The notes under the pieces: model-generated
Databases searched by the model: none
What the model was told of the DNA's origin: nothing
What the model saw: only the letters and a program-made list of their open reading frames with translations
Shown here: positions 40,729 to 49,192 of the stretch, one piece after another
How the letters are laid out: each line of letters starts with the position of its first letter
Numbering within the stretch: position 1 is the first letter of the stretch
Translations under genes and position numbers: made by a program
Origin: Pseudomonadota bacterium
Lineage (GTDB): Bacteria > Pseudomonadota > Alphaproteobacteria > Rhizobiales > MH13
DNA: 64,000 bases
Direction of reading: 5' to 3'
NCBI GenBank assembly: GCA_039024915.1
Contig: JBCCPK010000004.1
Coordinates: 310,001 to 374,000, forward strand

Positions 40729-41382
40729 ATGAAAATTTCGGTCTTGGGGATGGGCATGGTGGGACATGCCCTGGCAACCAAACTTTCCGCATTGGGCCAT
40801 CAGGTGATGATGGCTGCCCGCAATCGCGACAATGAAAAGGCGCAGACCTGGGCGGAGAAGAACAACGCCTCGGCAGGCAGTTTCGAAGATGCGGGTCGGT
40901 TTGGCGATCTTGTCATCATTGCCACCCTTGGATCGGCGACGCTGGACGCTGCGAGGATGGCTGGCGAGAACAATCTCGCGGGAAAGGTCGTCTTGGACGT
41001 CACCAACCCGCTGGACATGTCTGATGGGTTTCCACCCACTCTGATGGACAAGCTGTCGAACACGAGTTCGCTAGGTGAGCAACTGCAAGCCGCGCTGCCG
41101 CGCGCACATGTCGTGAAGGCGCTCAACACAATGAATTGCGATGTCATGGTCGACCCGAGCCGCATTCCCGGTGAGCACGACGTTTTCCTGTGCGGCAACG
41201 ATGCGGGTGCCAAGCAGACAGTGGTTGAACTGCTCAAGAGCTTCGGCTGGACCGATCCGGTTGATCTGGGCCCCATCGAGGCGGCGCGGGGCACGGAGGG
41301 CATGATGAACTTCTGGCTGCGTATGTATGGCGCCGTCGGGCACGCCGACTTCAACTACAAAATCGTGCGCGCAACCCGTTAA
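40729..41382 (+). CDS. NADP(H)-binding oxidoreductase, F420-dependent reductase-like
   Basis: A 217-residue protein with a Rossmann nucleotide site (MKISVLGMGMVGHALATKL, GxGxVG) and AARNRD at the end of strand 2, which suggests NADP(H). The motifs LDVTNPLDM and VVKALNTMNCDVMVDP match the NADPH-dependent F420 reductase-like family common in bacteria that lack F420. The substrate is unknown. GGAG is in front of the ATG. It stands on the same strand before the zinc-type GTPase gene, but the Zur-like operator at 41428 makes that gene a separate transcript. Confidence 0.85.
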   Translation: MKISVLGMGMVGHALATKLSALGHQVMMAARNRDNEKAQTWAEKNNASAGSFEDAGRFGDLVIIATLGSATLDAARMAGENNLAGKVVLDVTNPLDMSDGFPPTLMDKLSNTSSLGEQLQAALPRAHVVKALNTMNCDVMVDPSRIPGEHDVFLCGNDAGAKQTVVELLKSFGWTDPVDLGPIEAARGTEGMMNFWLRMYGAVGHADFNYKIVRATR

Positions 41383-41427
41383 TCAGCGCGTCTCGACACT
41401 TGCATGCTCTTCGCTCGATCGATAGAC

Positions 41428-41446
41428 AATGTTATAATATAACATT
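41428..41446. promoter_or_regulatory. Zur-like operator overlapping a consensus -10 box
   Basis: AATGTTATAATATAACATT is a perfect palindrome of nine bases per arm around one central base. It matches the TGTTATANTATAACA zinc-uptake-regulator box. The sequence TATAAT (41433-41438) lies inside it, so bound Zur would block RNA polymerase directly. The GTPase ATG is 29 bases downstream. Confidence 0.85.
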
Positions 41447-41474
41447 CGGGACATCGTAATCGGGATTTCACACA

Positions 41475-42686
41475 ATGTCAGACGCACGCCTGCCAGTAAC
41501 CGTTTTGTCCGGCTTTTTGGGCGCCGGGAAAACCACGTTGCTCAATCGTATTCTCAACAATCGCGACGGTCGGCGCGTCGCGGTGATCGTCAACGATATG
41601 TCCGAGGTCAACATCGACGCCGACCTCGTCCGTGCCGACACGGAATTGTCGCGCACAGACGAAACGCTGGTGGAAATGTCCAATGGTTGCATCTGCTGCA
41701 CGCTACGTGACGATCTTCTGGCCGAAGTTCGCCGCTTGGCCGGTGAGGGCCGGTTCGACTATCTGTTGATCGAATCCACCGGGATTTCAGAACCTCTGCC
41801 TGTGGCTGCTACCTTTGATTTTCGCGATGAGGCCGGTGACAGCCTATCGGACGTTGCCCGGCTCGATACCATGGTAACAGTCGTGGACGCGGTGAACTTG
41901 CTGGCCGACTATTCGAGCAAGGATTTCTTGCACGATCGTGGCGAAACGCTTGGCGACGAGGACGATAGAACGCTGGTTCATCTCCTGACCGACCAAATCG
42001 AGTTCGCTGATGTGGTTGTCCTGAACAAAACGGCCGACGCGGGGCCGGACCGGACCGACGCCGCGCGGAAGATCATTCGCAGCTTGAACGCTGACGCAAA
42101 GATCATTGAAACGAACCACTCGGTTGTTGATGCGAGCGACGTACTCGATACCGGTCTGTTTGACTTCGAAGCGGCCCATGAACATCCGATGTGGACTAAA
42201 GAACTCTATGGCTTCGCTGACCATACGCCGGAGACCGAGGAGTACGGTGTCGTCTCTTACGTGTATCGGGCTCGCCGACCGTTTGACCCCTCAGCGATCC
42301 ATGCCCTGCTGAACAGCCCGATGCCGGGCGTTATCCGCGCCAAGGGCCATTTTTGGATAGCCACGCAGCCGGAGACCGTCGCGGAGTATTCGCTAGCGGG
42401 ATCGCTGGCTTCGGTGCAGAAGCTTGGCACATGGTGGGCTGCCGTTCCGAAAGAGCGCTGGCCCGATCACGAAAGTGCTCGTACCTATCTGGCAGAGCGC
42501 TGGCAGGAGCCTTGGGGCGATCGCCGACAAGAGCTTGTCTTCATCGGTTCGGGAATTGATTGGCCTCACCTTAAGGCGCGCCTAAACGCCTGCCTTGTCC
42601 CGCAGGAGCTTGCGCCGGGTCCGGATGCCTACCCGGACTTGCCCGACCCGTTTGCTGTGTGGCGTCGGACAGACCAGGCAGCCTGA
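41475..42686 (+). CDS. COG0523 GTPase, putative zinc metallochaperone
   Basis: A 403-residue CobW/COG0523 GTPase. Walker A is [16 protein letters not shown]; the metal-binding CxCC motif appears in [21 protein letters not shown] and LNKTAD (NKxD-like) complete the G domain, and the CobW C-terminal domain (about 265-395) has [14 protein letters not shown]. The Zur-type palindrome at its promoter indicates induction under zinc starvation, fitting the ZigA/YeiR-like branch that hands zinc to client enzymes. No client paralogue such as a zinc-independent FolE or ribosomal protein is adjacent. Cytoplasmic. Confidence 0.92.
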   Translation: MSDARLPVTVLSGFLGAGKTTLLNRILNNRDGRRVAVIVNDMSEVNIDADLVRADTELSRTDETLVEMSNGCICCTLRDDLLAEVRRLAGEGRFDYLLIESTGISEPLPVAATFDFRDEAGDSLSDVARLDTMVTVVDAVNLLADYSSKDFLHDRGETLGDEDDRTLVHLLTDQIEFADVVVLNKTADAGPDRTDAARKIIRSLNADAKIIETNHSVVDASDVLDTGLFDFEAAHEHPMWTKELYGFADHTPETEEYGVVSYVYRARRPFDPSAIHALLNSPMPGVIRAKGHFWIATQPETVAEYSLAGSLASVQKLGTWWAAVPKERWPDHESARTYLAERWQEPWGDRRQELVFIGSGIDWPHLKARLNACLVPQELAPGPDAYPDLPDPFAVWRRTDQAA

Positions 42687-42910
42687 GCATCGGGGCGCGG
42701 AACTGAGCACGCATCGGGTCCTGCTGCAGGTCCCCGCGCCCCTTCAAACCGCTTTCTTCCATCCCCATATCCTCCGCGACGCCGGATGCTGCACTGCGGG
42801 TCCGGCCCGTGACACCAGACGCCACATTGGGTCTGGCCCTTTGTTGATTGAACCGTTCGGGCGTGAGATCCATTTTCTGGGGCGCAGGGCGGCTTCCATG
42901 GAGGATGGAT

Positions 42911-45559
42911 ATGAATTTGGACAATTATACCGAGCGCGCCAAAGGCTTCCTGCAGGCCGCGCAGACGGGCGCTCTGGCCAAGGGTCATCAGCGCTTTGTG
43001 CCGGACCACCTTTTGAAAGCGCTTCTCGATGACAAGGAAGGCTTCGCGTCGCGGCTGATCGAGGCCGCGGGTGGCAAGCCCGATGTTGTGCGCCAGCAGA
43101 ACGCGCAGACGCTCGCTGGCCAACCCTCCGTCGAGGGGGGCAACGGCCAACTGTACATGGACCCGGCCATGGCGCGGGTGTTTGAAGCCGCCGATCAGGC
43201 CGCGCAGAAGGCGGGCGACAGCTATGTGACGGTCGAGCGGCTGCTGCTCGCGCTGGCGCTGGATGCCAAGAGCGATGCTGGCAAAGCGCTGAAAGCCGGT
43301 GGGGTGACCCCGCAGGCCCTCAACAGTGCCATCGAAGACATTCGTCAGGGCAGGGCAGCTAACTCGGCCACCGCCGAAGAAGGCTATGACGCGCTCAAGA
43401 AGTACGCCCGCGACCTCACAGAAGTGGCGCGCGAAGGTAAACTTGACCCGGTTATCGGGCGCGACGAGGAAATCCGTCGGACGATCCAGGTTCTTTCGCG
43501 GCGCACCAAAAACAACCCCGTGCTCATCGGTGAGCCAGGCGTCGGCAAGACTGCCATCGCCGAGGGGCTTGCCCTGCGGATCGTCAATGGCGATGTGCCT
43601 GAAAGCCTTCGCGACAAACAGCTGATGGCGCTCGACATGGGCTCGTTGATCGCGGGCGCGAAGTTTCGTGGTGAGTTCGAGGAGCGACTTAAGGCCGTCC
43701 TCTCCGAGATCGAAACGGCGGCGGGCGGCATCATCCTGTTCATCGACGAAATGCACACGCTCGTGGGCGCGGGCAAGGCCGATGGCGCGATGGACGCCTC
43801 GAACCTCCTCAAGCCCGCCCTTGCGCGCGGCGAGCTCCACTGTGTCGGCGCGACAACGCTCGATGAGTACCGCAAGCATGTCGAAAAAGACGCCGCGCTC
43901 GCCCGCCGGTTCCAACCGGTGATGGTATCGGAGCCCACGGTCAGCGACACCGTGTCGATCCTGCGCGGGCTGAAGGAGAAGTACGAGCTGCACCACGGCG
44001 TGCGCGTGCTCGACTCGGCGCTCGTGTCGGCGGCGACCCTGTCGAACCGCTACATCACCGACCGGTTCCTGCCCGACAAGGCGATTGACCTTGTGGACGA
44101 GGCGTCGTCGCGTTTGAGGATGCAGGTGGATTCCAAGCCCGAAGAACTGGACGAGCTTGACCGGCGGGTCATTCAGTTGAAGATTGAGCGCGAAGCTCTC
44201 AAGAAAGAAACCGATCAGGCCTCCAAGGACCGCCTCGACAAGCTCGAAGGCGAACTTTCGGAGCTTGAGCAGAAGTCCGCCGAGATGACCGCCCGCTGGC
44301 AGGCCGAAAAGGACAAGCTGGCCGGGGCGCAGGCCTTCAAGGAGCAGCTCGACGCGGCCCGCACCGAGCTTGAGCGTGCCCAGCGCGAGGGTGATCTGGC
44401 GAAGGCCGGCGAGCTGGCTTATGGCCGCATTCCGGACCTTGAGAAGAAGCTCGAAGCTGCGGAACTCGCTGGCGAGCAAGACGATATGGTCGAAGAGGCC
44501 GTGACGCCCGACATGATCGCCCATGTGGTCAGTCGCTGGACCGGCGTGCCCGTCGATAAGATGCTCGAAGGTGAGCGCGACAAGCTCTTGCGCATGGAGG
44601 ACGAGATCGCCCGCCGCGTGGTGGGGCAGGCGGAGGCCGTGCATGCGGTGTCGACCGCCGTGCGCCGCGCCCGCGCTGGCCTGCAGGACCCGAACCGGCC
44701 GCTTGGCTCGTTCCTGTTCCTCGGGCCGACCGGTGTCGGCAAGACGGAGCTGACCAAGGCGCTGGCGACCTTCCTGTTCGACGATGAGCACGCGATGGTG
44801 CGGCTCGACATGTCGGAGTTCATGGAGAAGCACGCGGTCGCCCGGCTGATCGGCGCGCCTCCGGGCTACGTCGGTTACGATGAGGGCGGCGTGCTGACCG
44901 AATCCGTTCGCCGCAGGCCCTATCAGGTGCTCTTGTTCGATGAGGTCGAAAAGGCCCACCCGGACGTGTTCAACGTGCTCCTGCAGGTGCTCGACGATGG
45001 CCGGCTGACCGATGGTCAGGGCCGCACGGTTGATTTCAAGAACACGCTCATCATCATGACCTCGAACCTCGGCGCGGAGTATCTCGTCGCCGCCAAGGAT
45101 GAGGAAGACTTTGAGAGCGTGCGCTCGAACGTGATGGAGATGGTGCGTGGGCATTTCCGGCCCGAGTTCCTCAACCGGATCGACGAGGTTGTTCTGTTCG
45201 AGCGTCTCAAGCGCACCGAGATGGGCGCGATTGTCGACATCCAGCTGGCCCGGCTGCACGCGCTTCTGGAGGATCGCAAGATCACGGTCGATCTCGACCC
45301 GTCAGCCCGCGAATGGCTCGCCGACAAGGGGTATGACCCGGCTTATGGCGCGCGGCCCCTTAAGCGCGTGATCCAGAAGGAAGTCCAGGACCCGCTCGCC
45401 GAGAAGATCCTCGCCGGCGACGTCAAGGATGGCGACCTGGTGCGCGTGACTGGGGGCAAGTTCGAGAACGGCGCCGACCGGCTGATCTTCGCCGTGGTCC
45501 GGGCGCCGGACAGCGGGAGTGAAGGCTCCGGCAACGATAATGGAGAGCTGGCGGCTTAG
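42911..45559 (+). CDS. clpB: ATP-dependent disaggregase ClpB
   Basis: Hsp100 chaperone that works with DnaK to dissolve aggregates. With the ATG at 42911, six bases after GGAGGA, it has 882 residues ([20 protein letters not shown]). Parts in order are the N-domain (1 to about 145), AAA1 with [15 protein letters not shown], the M-domain coiled coil (about 400-530, rich in Glu/Lys/Leu), AAA2 with [15 protein letters not shown], and the C-terminal oligomerisation domain. I could not find a clear RpoH-type promoter upstream. It is about 13 kb from DUF4167, beside which it often lies in relatives. A palindromic element follows the stop. Confidence 0.97.
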   Translation: MNLDNYTERAKGFLQAAQTGALAKGHQRFVPDHLLKALLDDKEGFASRLIEAAGGKPDVVRQQNAQTLAGQPSVEGGNGQLYMDPAMARVFEAADQAAQKAGDSYVTVERLLLALALDAKSDAGKALKAGGVTPQALNSAIEDIRQGRAANSATAEEGYDALKKYARDLTEVAREGKLDPVIGRDEEIRRTIQVLSRRTKNNPVLIGEPGVGKTAIAEGLALRIVNGDVPESLRDKQLMALDMGSLIAGAKFRGEFEERLKAVLSEIETAAGGIILFIDEMHTLVGAGKADGAMDASNLLKPALARGELHCVGATTLDEYRKHVEKDAALARRFQPVMVSEPTVSDTVSILRGLKEKYELHHGVRVLDSALVSAATLSNRYITDRFLPDKAIDLVDEASSRLRMQVDSKPEELDELDRRVIQLKIEREALKKETDQASKDRLDKLEGELSELEQKSAEMTARWQAEKDKLAGAQAFKEQLDAARTELERAQREGDLAKAGELAYGRIPDLEKKLEAAELAGEQDDMVEEAVTPDMIAHVVSRWTGVPVDKMLEGERDKLLRMEDEIARRVVGQAEAVHAVSTAVRRARAGLQDPNRPLGSFLFLGPTGVGKTELTKALATFLFDDEHAMVRLDMSEFMEKHAVARLIGAPPGYVGYDEGGVLTESVRRRPYQVLLFDEVEKAHPDVFNVLLQVLDDGRLTDGQGRTVDFKNTLIIMTSNLGAEYLVAAKDEEDFESVRSNVMEMVRGHFRPEFLNRIDEVVLFERLKRTEMGAIVDIQLARLHALLEDRKITVDLDPSAREWLADKGYDPAYGARPLKRVIQKEVQDPLAEKILAGDVKDGDLVRVTGGKFENGADRLIFAVVRAPDSGSEGSGNDNGELAA

Positions 45560-45577
45560 GCTGCCACAAACCCCAAC

Positions 45578-45645
45578 GTCATGGCCGGGCTTGACCCGGC
45601 CGTGGACTCACGCGCCTTCTGCACGGCAAGCCGGGCTTAGGACGT
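45578..45645. repeat. Extragenic palindromic (REP-like) element
   Basis: GTCATGGCCGGGCTTGACCC begins a block whose core is a hairpin GGCCGGG (45583-45589), loop CTTGA, CCCGGCC (45595-45601), with a partly matching tail ending GCCGGGCTTAGGACGTC. I associate elements of this wording with rhizobial genomes, where they recur between genes. It could also end the clpB transcript, though no U-run is present. Confidence 0.6.
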
Positions 45646-46415
45646 CAATTGAAGACTAGCCCCGGCTGTGCCGGTTGATCTACTCTAAGAACGCCAAGTA
45701 GCTGCCAGGTATTTGGGCGACTGGCCACGTTTCCAACACAGAAAAGCATCCCTTTCTGTGCGTACTCACCGTTGAATTTTTCTTCCATCCACTGAAGGGT
45801 CGCCTCGTGCGATCCTGTTCGCCTCAGATGATTGTAAAACATGGCATGCGCTTCCCAATCGGCGTTGGCAAAGTCGTGTGGTCCGCTATCGTCTGTGAAT
45901 CTGAATCGGAACTCATAAGGAGTTGGCTCAATTGCTGCCAGGTCTGCGTCAAAGAAGCCCTTGTGTTTGGCCGCTTCCGTAAACCGCGCCCTTTCCTTTG
46001 CGACGCGCTCTGCAGACTTCGCCCTCCAGCTAAAATGTGTTTCTGAAGGCTTAATCAGCGCGAGAGAGCGCCCGGCTTTCGCGGCCTCAGCAATCGATGT
46101 TGATATGTATTGATCCAAAAATGCGGATTTGTCTCGGTCGGGCATACGACCGACAACTTCAATCGTTTCCTCCATGACATGACAGCTTTCAGGGCGTTTA
46201 TCTCGAGTTGGAAGGCGATATTTGAAATTTACCGAGTCCCACCTCTGGAAAGCTTGGTCTCCTGATAGTTGCCGATAGCGAACTGGGAAGAGCCGCTTGA
46301 ACTCGCCGTACGCTGTTATTCCAGCACAGCAGACTGTCTCACCGTGTGCTTTGCTACGCTGCGGCAGCGCTTTCACGAGGATGAAAACTTGGCATTCTTG
46401 AAGCGTTACGGACAT
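45645..46415 (-). CDS. Unrecognised protein coupled to the DUF488 gene
   Basis: A 256-residue protein from the ATG at 46415; a GTG at 46433 is also possible. The start overlaps the end of the DUF488 gene by 62 bases in another frame, indicating one transcript and coupled translation. There is no signal peptide or membrane helix. The N-terminal part (QVFILVKALPQRSKAHGETV, CCAGIT, FPVRYRQLSGD, ESCHVMEETIEVVG) looks like a folded beta-rich domain; the middle is charged (SWRAKSAERVAKERARF) and the C-terminus ends QLLGVLRVDQPAQPG. Cysteines cluster at CC and CH. I cannot name a family. Base composition is visibly more A/T-rich than the flanking core genes, a sign of transfer. Confidence 0.8.
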   Translation of the reverse strand: MSVTLQECQVFILVKALPQRSKAHGETVCCAGITAYGEFKRLFPVRYRQLSGDQAFQRWDSVNFKYRLPTRDKRPESCHVMEETIEVVGRMPDRDKSAFLDQYISTSIAEAAKAGRSLALIKPSETHFSWRAKSAERVAKERARFTEAAKHKGFFDADLAAIEPTPYEFRFRFTDDSGPHDFANADWEAHAMFYNHLRRTGSHEATLQWMEEKFNGEYAQKGMLFCVGNVASRPNTWQLLGVLRVDQPAQPGLVFN

Positions 46416-46869
46416 AGCAATCCGGATCGTCACCGTAGAGGTTTAGTATCTGCAGATCGCCGGTTGCAACTAAATGATCTGCAACTATTGATCTATGACA
46501 GTATCGAGCTTCCCGCTCAAAGCACAACAGGCAAGTGGGGTCCGTAGCCACCTGTCCCCGGAGCTCATCGAGTTCCTCTTGTGCCTCTATGGTTTGAATG
46601 TGGGCGCCGTATATTTCTTCAAACAGAGCGTAGTCGCCACGCTTAGCGGCTTCTCGGCCGGGCTTTGGGTCGCCAAGGCTAGACAAGTGAACATATTCAA
46701 TTCCCTCCATTTCAAGTCGCTCGCGCAACTTGTTTTTGGAGAAGCCCTTCTTCCGGGAGATAGGCACAGCTCGCACATCCGCCAAACGTTTTATTCCAAC
46801 CAGTTTAAGCGATCGGATAAATCGTTCAATATCAGTACCTTCGTAGCCAATCGTGTATACGATGCTCAT
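46354..46869 (-). CDS. DUF488 family protein
   Basis: A 171-residue protein of the DUF488 family. AGGGG lies seven bases before the ATG at 46869. The N-terminus SIVYTIGYEGTDIERFIRSL and LADVRAVPISRKKGFSKNKL are the family signature; CLLCFEREARYCHRSIVADH near the C-terminus carries the conserved Cys/His pattern (C-x2-C and CHR) seen in many members. The biochemical role is unknown; a nucleic-acid or nucleotide role has been suggested for the family. It is followed by an overlapping gene of unknown function, and both are A/T-richer than their surroundings and set among repeats and a broken antitoxin gene, so the pair is probably acquired. Confidence 0.88.
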   Translation of the reverse strand: MSIVYTIGYEGTDIERFIRSLKLVGIKRLADVRAVPISRKKGFSKNKLRERLEMEGIEYVHLSSLGDPKPGREAAKRGDYALFEEIYGAHIQTIEAQEELDELRGQVATDPTCLLCFEREARYCHRSIVADHLVATGDLQILNLYGDDPDCYVRNASRMPSFHPRESAAAA

Positions 46870-46945
46870 GAATAGCCCCTGCTTCAAAACGCTCGTCTCG
46901 AGTCCATGCTGCTTAACAGGGGGTTAAGGCGGCGTTAAGAGGGCA

Positions 46946-47071
46946 TTAAGCCACCAGCTTCATCGCCTTGATCCGCTTCTCCGTCGCCTTCCAATGCTAA
47001 TCCCGTTGCGCGGCGCGCAGATCATGGTCGGCTTGCAGGTTTAGCCACAGTGCCAGCCAAACCACATGCCG
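46946..47071 (-). pseudogene. HigA-like antitoxin remnant
   Basis: Read on the minus strand, the segment gives WLALWLNLQADHDLRAAQRD, an in-frame TAG, then HWKATEKRIKAMKLVA and TAA. The phrase WLNLQxxxDLR is the characteristic C-terminal block of HigA/VapI-type antitoxins, normally followed by a short helix ending in an aliphatic tail. No N-terminal HTH region and no HigB toxin are present upstream or downstream. The stop and missing 5' part mark it as a decayed toxin-antitoxin gene. Confidence 0.55.
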
Positions 47072-47199
47072 TCATCCTCGCCCTTGTGGCGGGGATCACT
47101 GCGGTGTTTGCCGCTGTGGTGATGGTGGCCAAGATAGTATGGTCCCTCGGGACATCCCCGAGGGTGACGATCGGGGGCCATGGTGCGCTTCATCAACTA

Positions 47200-47282
47200 C
47201 CAATCAAGCCCCGGCCTTGAGCCGGGGCCTCGCGCCAGATGATCATCGAGGCCCCGGATACGCTTTGCGCTCCGGGGCTTGG
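47200..47282. repeat. Pair of extragenic palindromes
   Basis: Two hairpins lie side by side. The first is GCCCCGGC (47208-47215), loop CTTGA, GCCGGGGC (47221-47228). The second is GCCCCGGA (47251-47258), a 12-base inner segment, TCCGGGGC (47271-47278). The CTTGA loop is shared with the element after clpB, suggesting one mobile or REP-like repeat family. Confidence 0.65.
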
Positions 47283-47335
47283 GGTTACCCAAACAAGAAC
47301 CGCGCGGCTGGGTTTCCCTGGGCCGCGCCGCATTC

Positions 47336-47530
47336 GCTTGATCAAAGTCTTGCGCTTCAGGCTGTCGCCTTCAACGTGCAACCGGTGCTAGCTCGCTCAA
47401 CGTGCGACTTGCACTCTTTCGATCAAAGTCTTGCGCTTCGCTCGCGAGGCTCGCTCAACGTGCGACTTGCACTCTTTCGATCAAAGTCTTGCGCTTCGCT
47501 CGCGAGGCTCGCTCAACGTGCGACTTTGAT
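47336..47530. repeat. 58-bp tandem repeat array
   Basis: An exact 58-base period is seen: the unit starting CGTGCGACTTGCACTCTTTC occurs at 47401 and again at 47459, with a third partial copy at 47517. An older, diverged copy begins near 47338 with the same GATCAAAGTCTTGCGCTTC core. The array directly follows the palindrome pair and ends at the cspA stop. No spacer variation is present, so it is not a CRISPR. Confidence 0.85.
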
Positions 47531-47532
47531 TG

Positions 47533-47742
47533 TTAGGCAGCTTTAATCACGCTCACGGCCGTCTTGCCGGAGCGCTGATCGGTTTCGGTTTCAAATTCAA
47601 CCTTCTGGCCATCGTGCAGCGGCCCCATCCCGGCGCGCTCAAGCGCGGTGGCGTGAACGAACACGTCTTTGCCGCCATCCGTTGGCTCGATGAACCCGAA
47701 GCCTTTTTGATCGTTGTAGAATTTCACGGTACCCGTGGTCAT
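47533..47742 (-). CDS. Cold-shock protein, CspA family
   Basis: A 69-residue single OB-fold RNA chaperone. The RNP motifs are KGFGFIEP and DVFVHATAL; N-terminus MTTGTVKFYNDQ. The ATG at 47742 is taken; a 19-residue extension to 47799 is not conserved in the family. A long untranslated leader is possible, because nothing else occupies the bases between this ATG and the stem-loop at 47975. The tandem repeats lie just after the stop and would be transcribed with its 3' end. Confidence 0.95.
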   Translation of the reverse strand: MTTGTVKFYNDQKGFGFIEPTDGGKDVFVHATALERAGMGPLHDGQKVEFETETDQRSGKTAVSVIKAA

Positions 47743-48054
47743 GGTGATAGTCCTTATCAGTAGACATGCTGCTGATCCCTCAGAGAATCTGGCATGCAAA
47801 TTGGCGACCCGCGTGCCGAATGCCCGCTAGGTTCGCGTCGTCGAGTCGTCAATTTTTGTGAGGGAAGTGTGCGTCCACCGATGAAGGGGCGACCAAGACC
47901 GTAACAATCATCAAGTGTCGATAGGGACCATGTACGCGCAAACTGTGCGTCTATCAAGGGCAGCGTTCGCGCGCAGCCCCGAGTTATGCGTGTCGGCGCA
48001 CTGTCTCGGGGCTTGCGACTGCTATTTGTTGGTCTGCGATCAGGCTACAGCCGC
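47743..48054. other. Leader region of the cold-shock gene
   Basis: About 310 bases without a gene. The part next to cspA is a likely promoter and 5' leader on the minus strand. It also holds the stem-loop at 47975-48013. No further feature was recognised. Confidence 0.4.
47975..48013 (-). terminator. Stem-loop after the exported-protein gene
   Basis: AGCCCCGAG (47975-47983) pairs with CTCGGGGCT (48005-48013). The 21-base loop contains a second small hairpin (TGCG...CGCA). It is 40 bases beyond the stop of the exported-protein gene. There is no U-run, so termination strength is uncertain. Confidence 0.45.
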
Positions 48055-48471
48055 CTAAATCGCCGTCCCTCTGATCGCGTCGATCGCGTCGCGGTGGTCG
48101 CCTTGGGTGACGCGCAGGAATGGCGAACACATGTTTGGCCCTTCGCGCATGCCCAAAAGGGCGCCACGGTTGGGCACAACCACGATGACCGAGCTTTTGC
48201 CCAGTGAATTGTCCGGTCGGCCATGGCCCAGCTGGTCGAGGTAGCGATCGGTCTCAAGCGGATTGAGGTCGATCATGGCTGGCGCGGTGTCGGGAATTCC
48301 CGCGCGGACGTCGGCAACGGTGCTGAATTGCGGACCGCAGGTGAGCGCGGACAGCGCGTGCGCGGGCTTGGGCGCCAACGTGAGGGCCGCGCCACAGACA
48401 AGCGCGGCGCAAGCTGCACCGAAAACGGACGCTTTGACGAAACGAGCATTGTTAGCAAGGGGGAACTGCAT
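48055..48471 (-). CDS. Exported protein of unknown function
   Basis: A 138-residue protein from the ATG at 48471, about seven bases after GGAGA; an ATG 15 bases earlier is possible. The signal peptide (FVKASVFGAACAALVCGAAL) ends near KPAHA|LS. The mature part is about 95 residues with two cysteines (LTCGPQF and NMCSPFL), likely disulphide-bonded, and a basic VVPNRGALLGMREG segment. Unrecognised family; periplasmic by inference. It stands alone between the stem-loop and a long non-coding stretch. Confidence 0.7.
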   Translation of the reverse strand: MQFPLANNARFVKASVFGAACAALVCGAALTLAPKPAHALSALTCGPQFSTVADVRAGIPDTAPAMIDLNPLETDRYLDQLGHGRPDNSLGKSSVIVVVPNRGALLGMREGPNMCSPFLRVTQGDHRDAIDAIRGTAI

Positions 48472-49039
48472 GGGTTGCTTCTCCATCAAGGTGTCGCCAG
48501 GGGAGAGGAGGGGTTGCCCTGCCGACCGGATCAACAGACCAGCCTCAGGGCTGAGCCTGCTTTGGATAACGCGAACTATATGCCCAAAACTTAGGCATGC
48601 TTACGAAGTAGGCAATGCCCGGCGTTCGTATTTCGCTGATCCGCCCTTTTGGGTTTCACAGTTGCAATGTCCTGTTTTCCGGCGTCGCCAGACCCTTTGC
48701 TTGCCAGCCGCTTCGCAACGGCGAGGCTTATTGCATGTTGCACTGCATCAACCGTGCCAGTCCTTGGCTCGGATTGATGGAATCGTGTCACAGCGTTGGT
48801 TAATGGATCGTATCCGCCGGGTTTTGGGTTAGACGTTCGATGAAGCCGCAGCGTCAAGCTGTTCCTTTTGGGGTTCGCGCACCGCTGATCCTGGCCCGCA
48901 GTAGCCCCGGCGAGGATAAAATCGGCGCTTTTTCCCGTGCAGTTCTGTCCGGAACCAAGCGGTTTCTCGCCCGAGGCTTCACCTTGTCTTCAGCCCGGAC
49001 GGGTAGTATCAAGTGAATGAAACCATTGAGGATCTTATC
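48472..49039. other. Spacer before the metallothionein unit
   Basis: About 570 bases without a convincing gene. Near its right end, CTTG (48983-48986) and CAAG (49010-49013) frame a TTGTCT/TAGTAT pair only 14 bases apart; a TTCACC box at 48978 gives a 20-base spacing, as at promoters controlled by MerR-type regulators. GAGGA at 49028-49032 is the ribosome site of the next gene. Confidence 0.35.
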
Positions 49040-49192
49040 ATGACCGATCGTGATCAGTGCGGCTGTGATGCCTGCACGCCGACGTGCACATGCGCCAAGA
49101 GCGAGCCCAAAGACGGCCAGTGCTGCTGCGGCGAGGCGTGCACCTGCGGGGACGACTGTGCATGCGGCCCAAGCTGCCGCTGCCCGCAATAA
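49040..49192 (+). CDS. Metallothionein-like Cys-rich protein
   Basis: A 50-residue protein with 14 cysteines at positions 7, 9, 12, 16, 18, 28-30, 34, 36, 40, 42, 46 and 48. The pattern is mostly CxC with one CCC, and there is no histidine or aromatic residue. This is the composition of a metallothionein: two Cys-rich halves around a linker AKSEPKDGQ. It should bind soft metals such as Zn, Cd or Cu in the cytoplasm. GAGGA lies seven bases before the ATG. Its TAA stop shares one base with the ATG of the following regulator gene (TAATG), so the two are translated together. It is too short for ordinary gene-length cut-offs. Confidence 0.85.
   Translation: MTDRDQCGCDACTPTCTCAKSEPKDGQCCCGEACTCGDDCACGPSCRCPQ

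Noticed and set aside
42629-45259. A very long open frame (876 codons) antisense to clpB
   Set aside because: It mirrors the codon pattern of clpB, is Arg/His/Leu-rich and has no recognisable domain; a common shadow in GC-rich genes.
47336-47530. CRISPR array
   Set aside because: The 58-base units are contiguous and identical with no variable spacers, and no cas gene is present.
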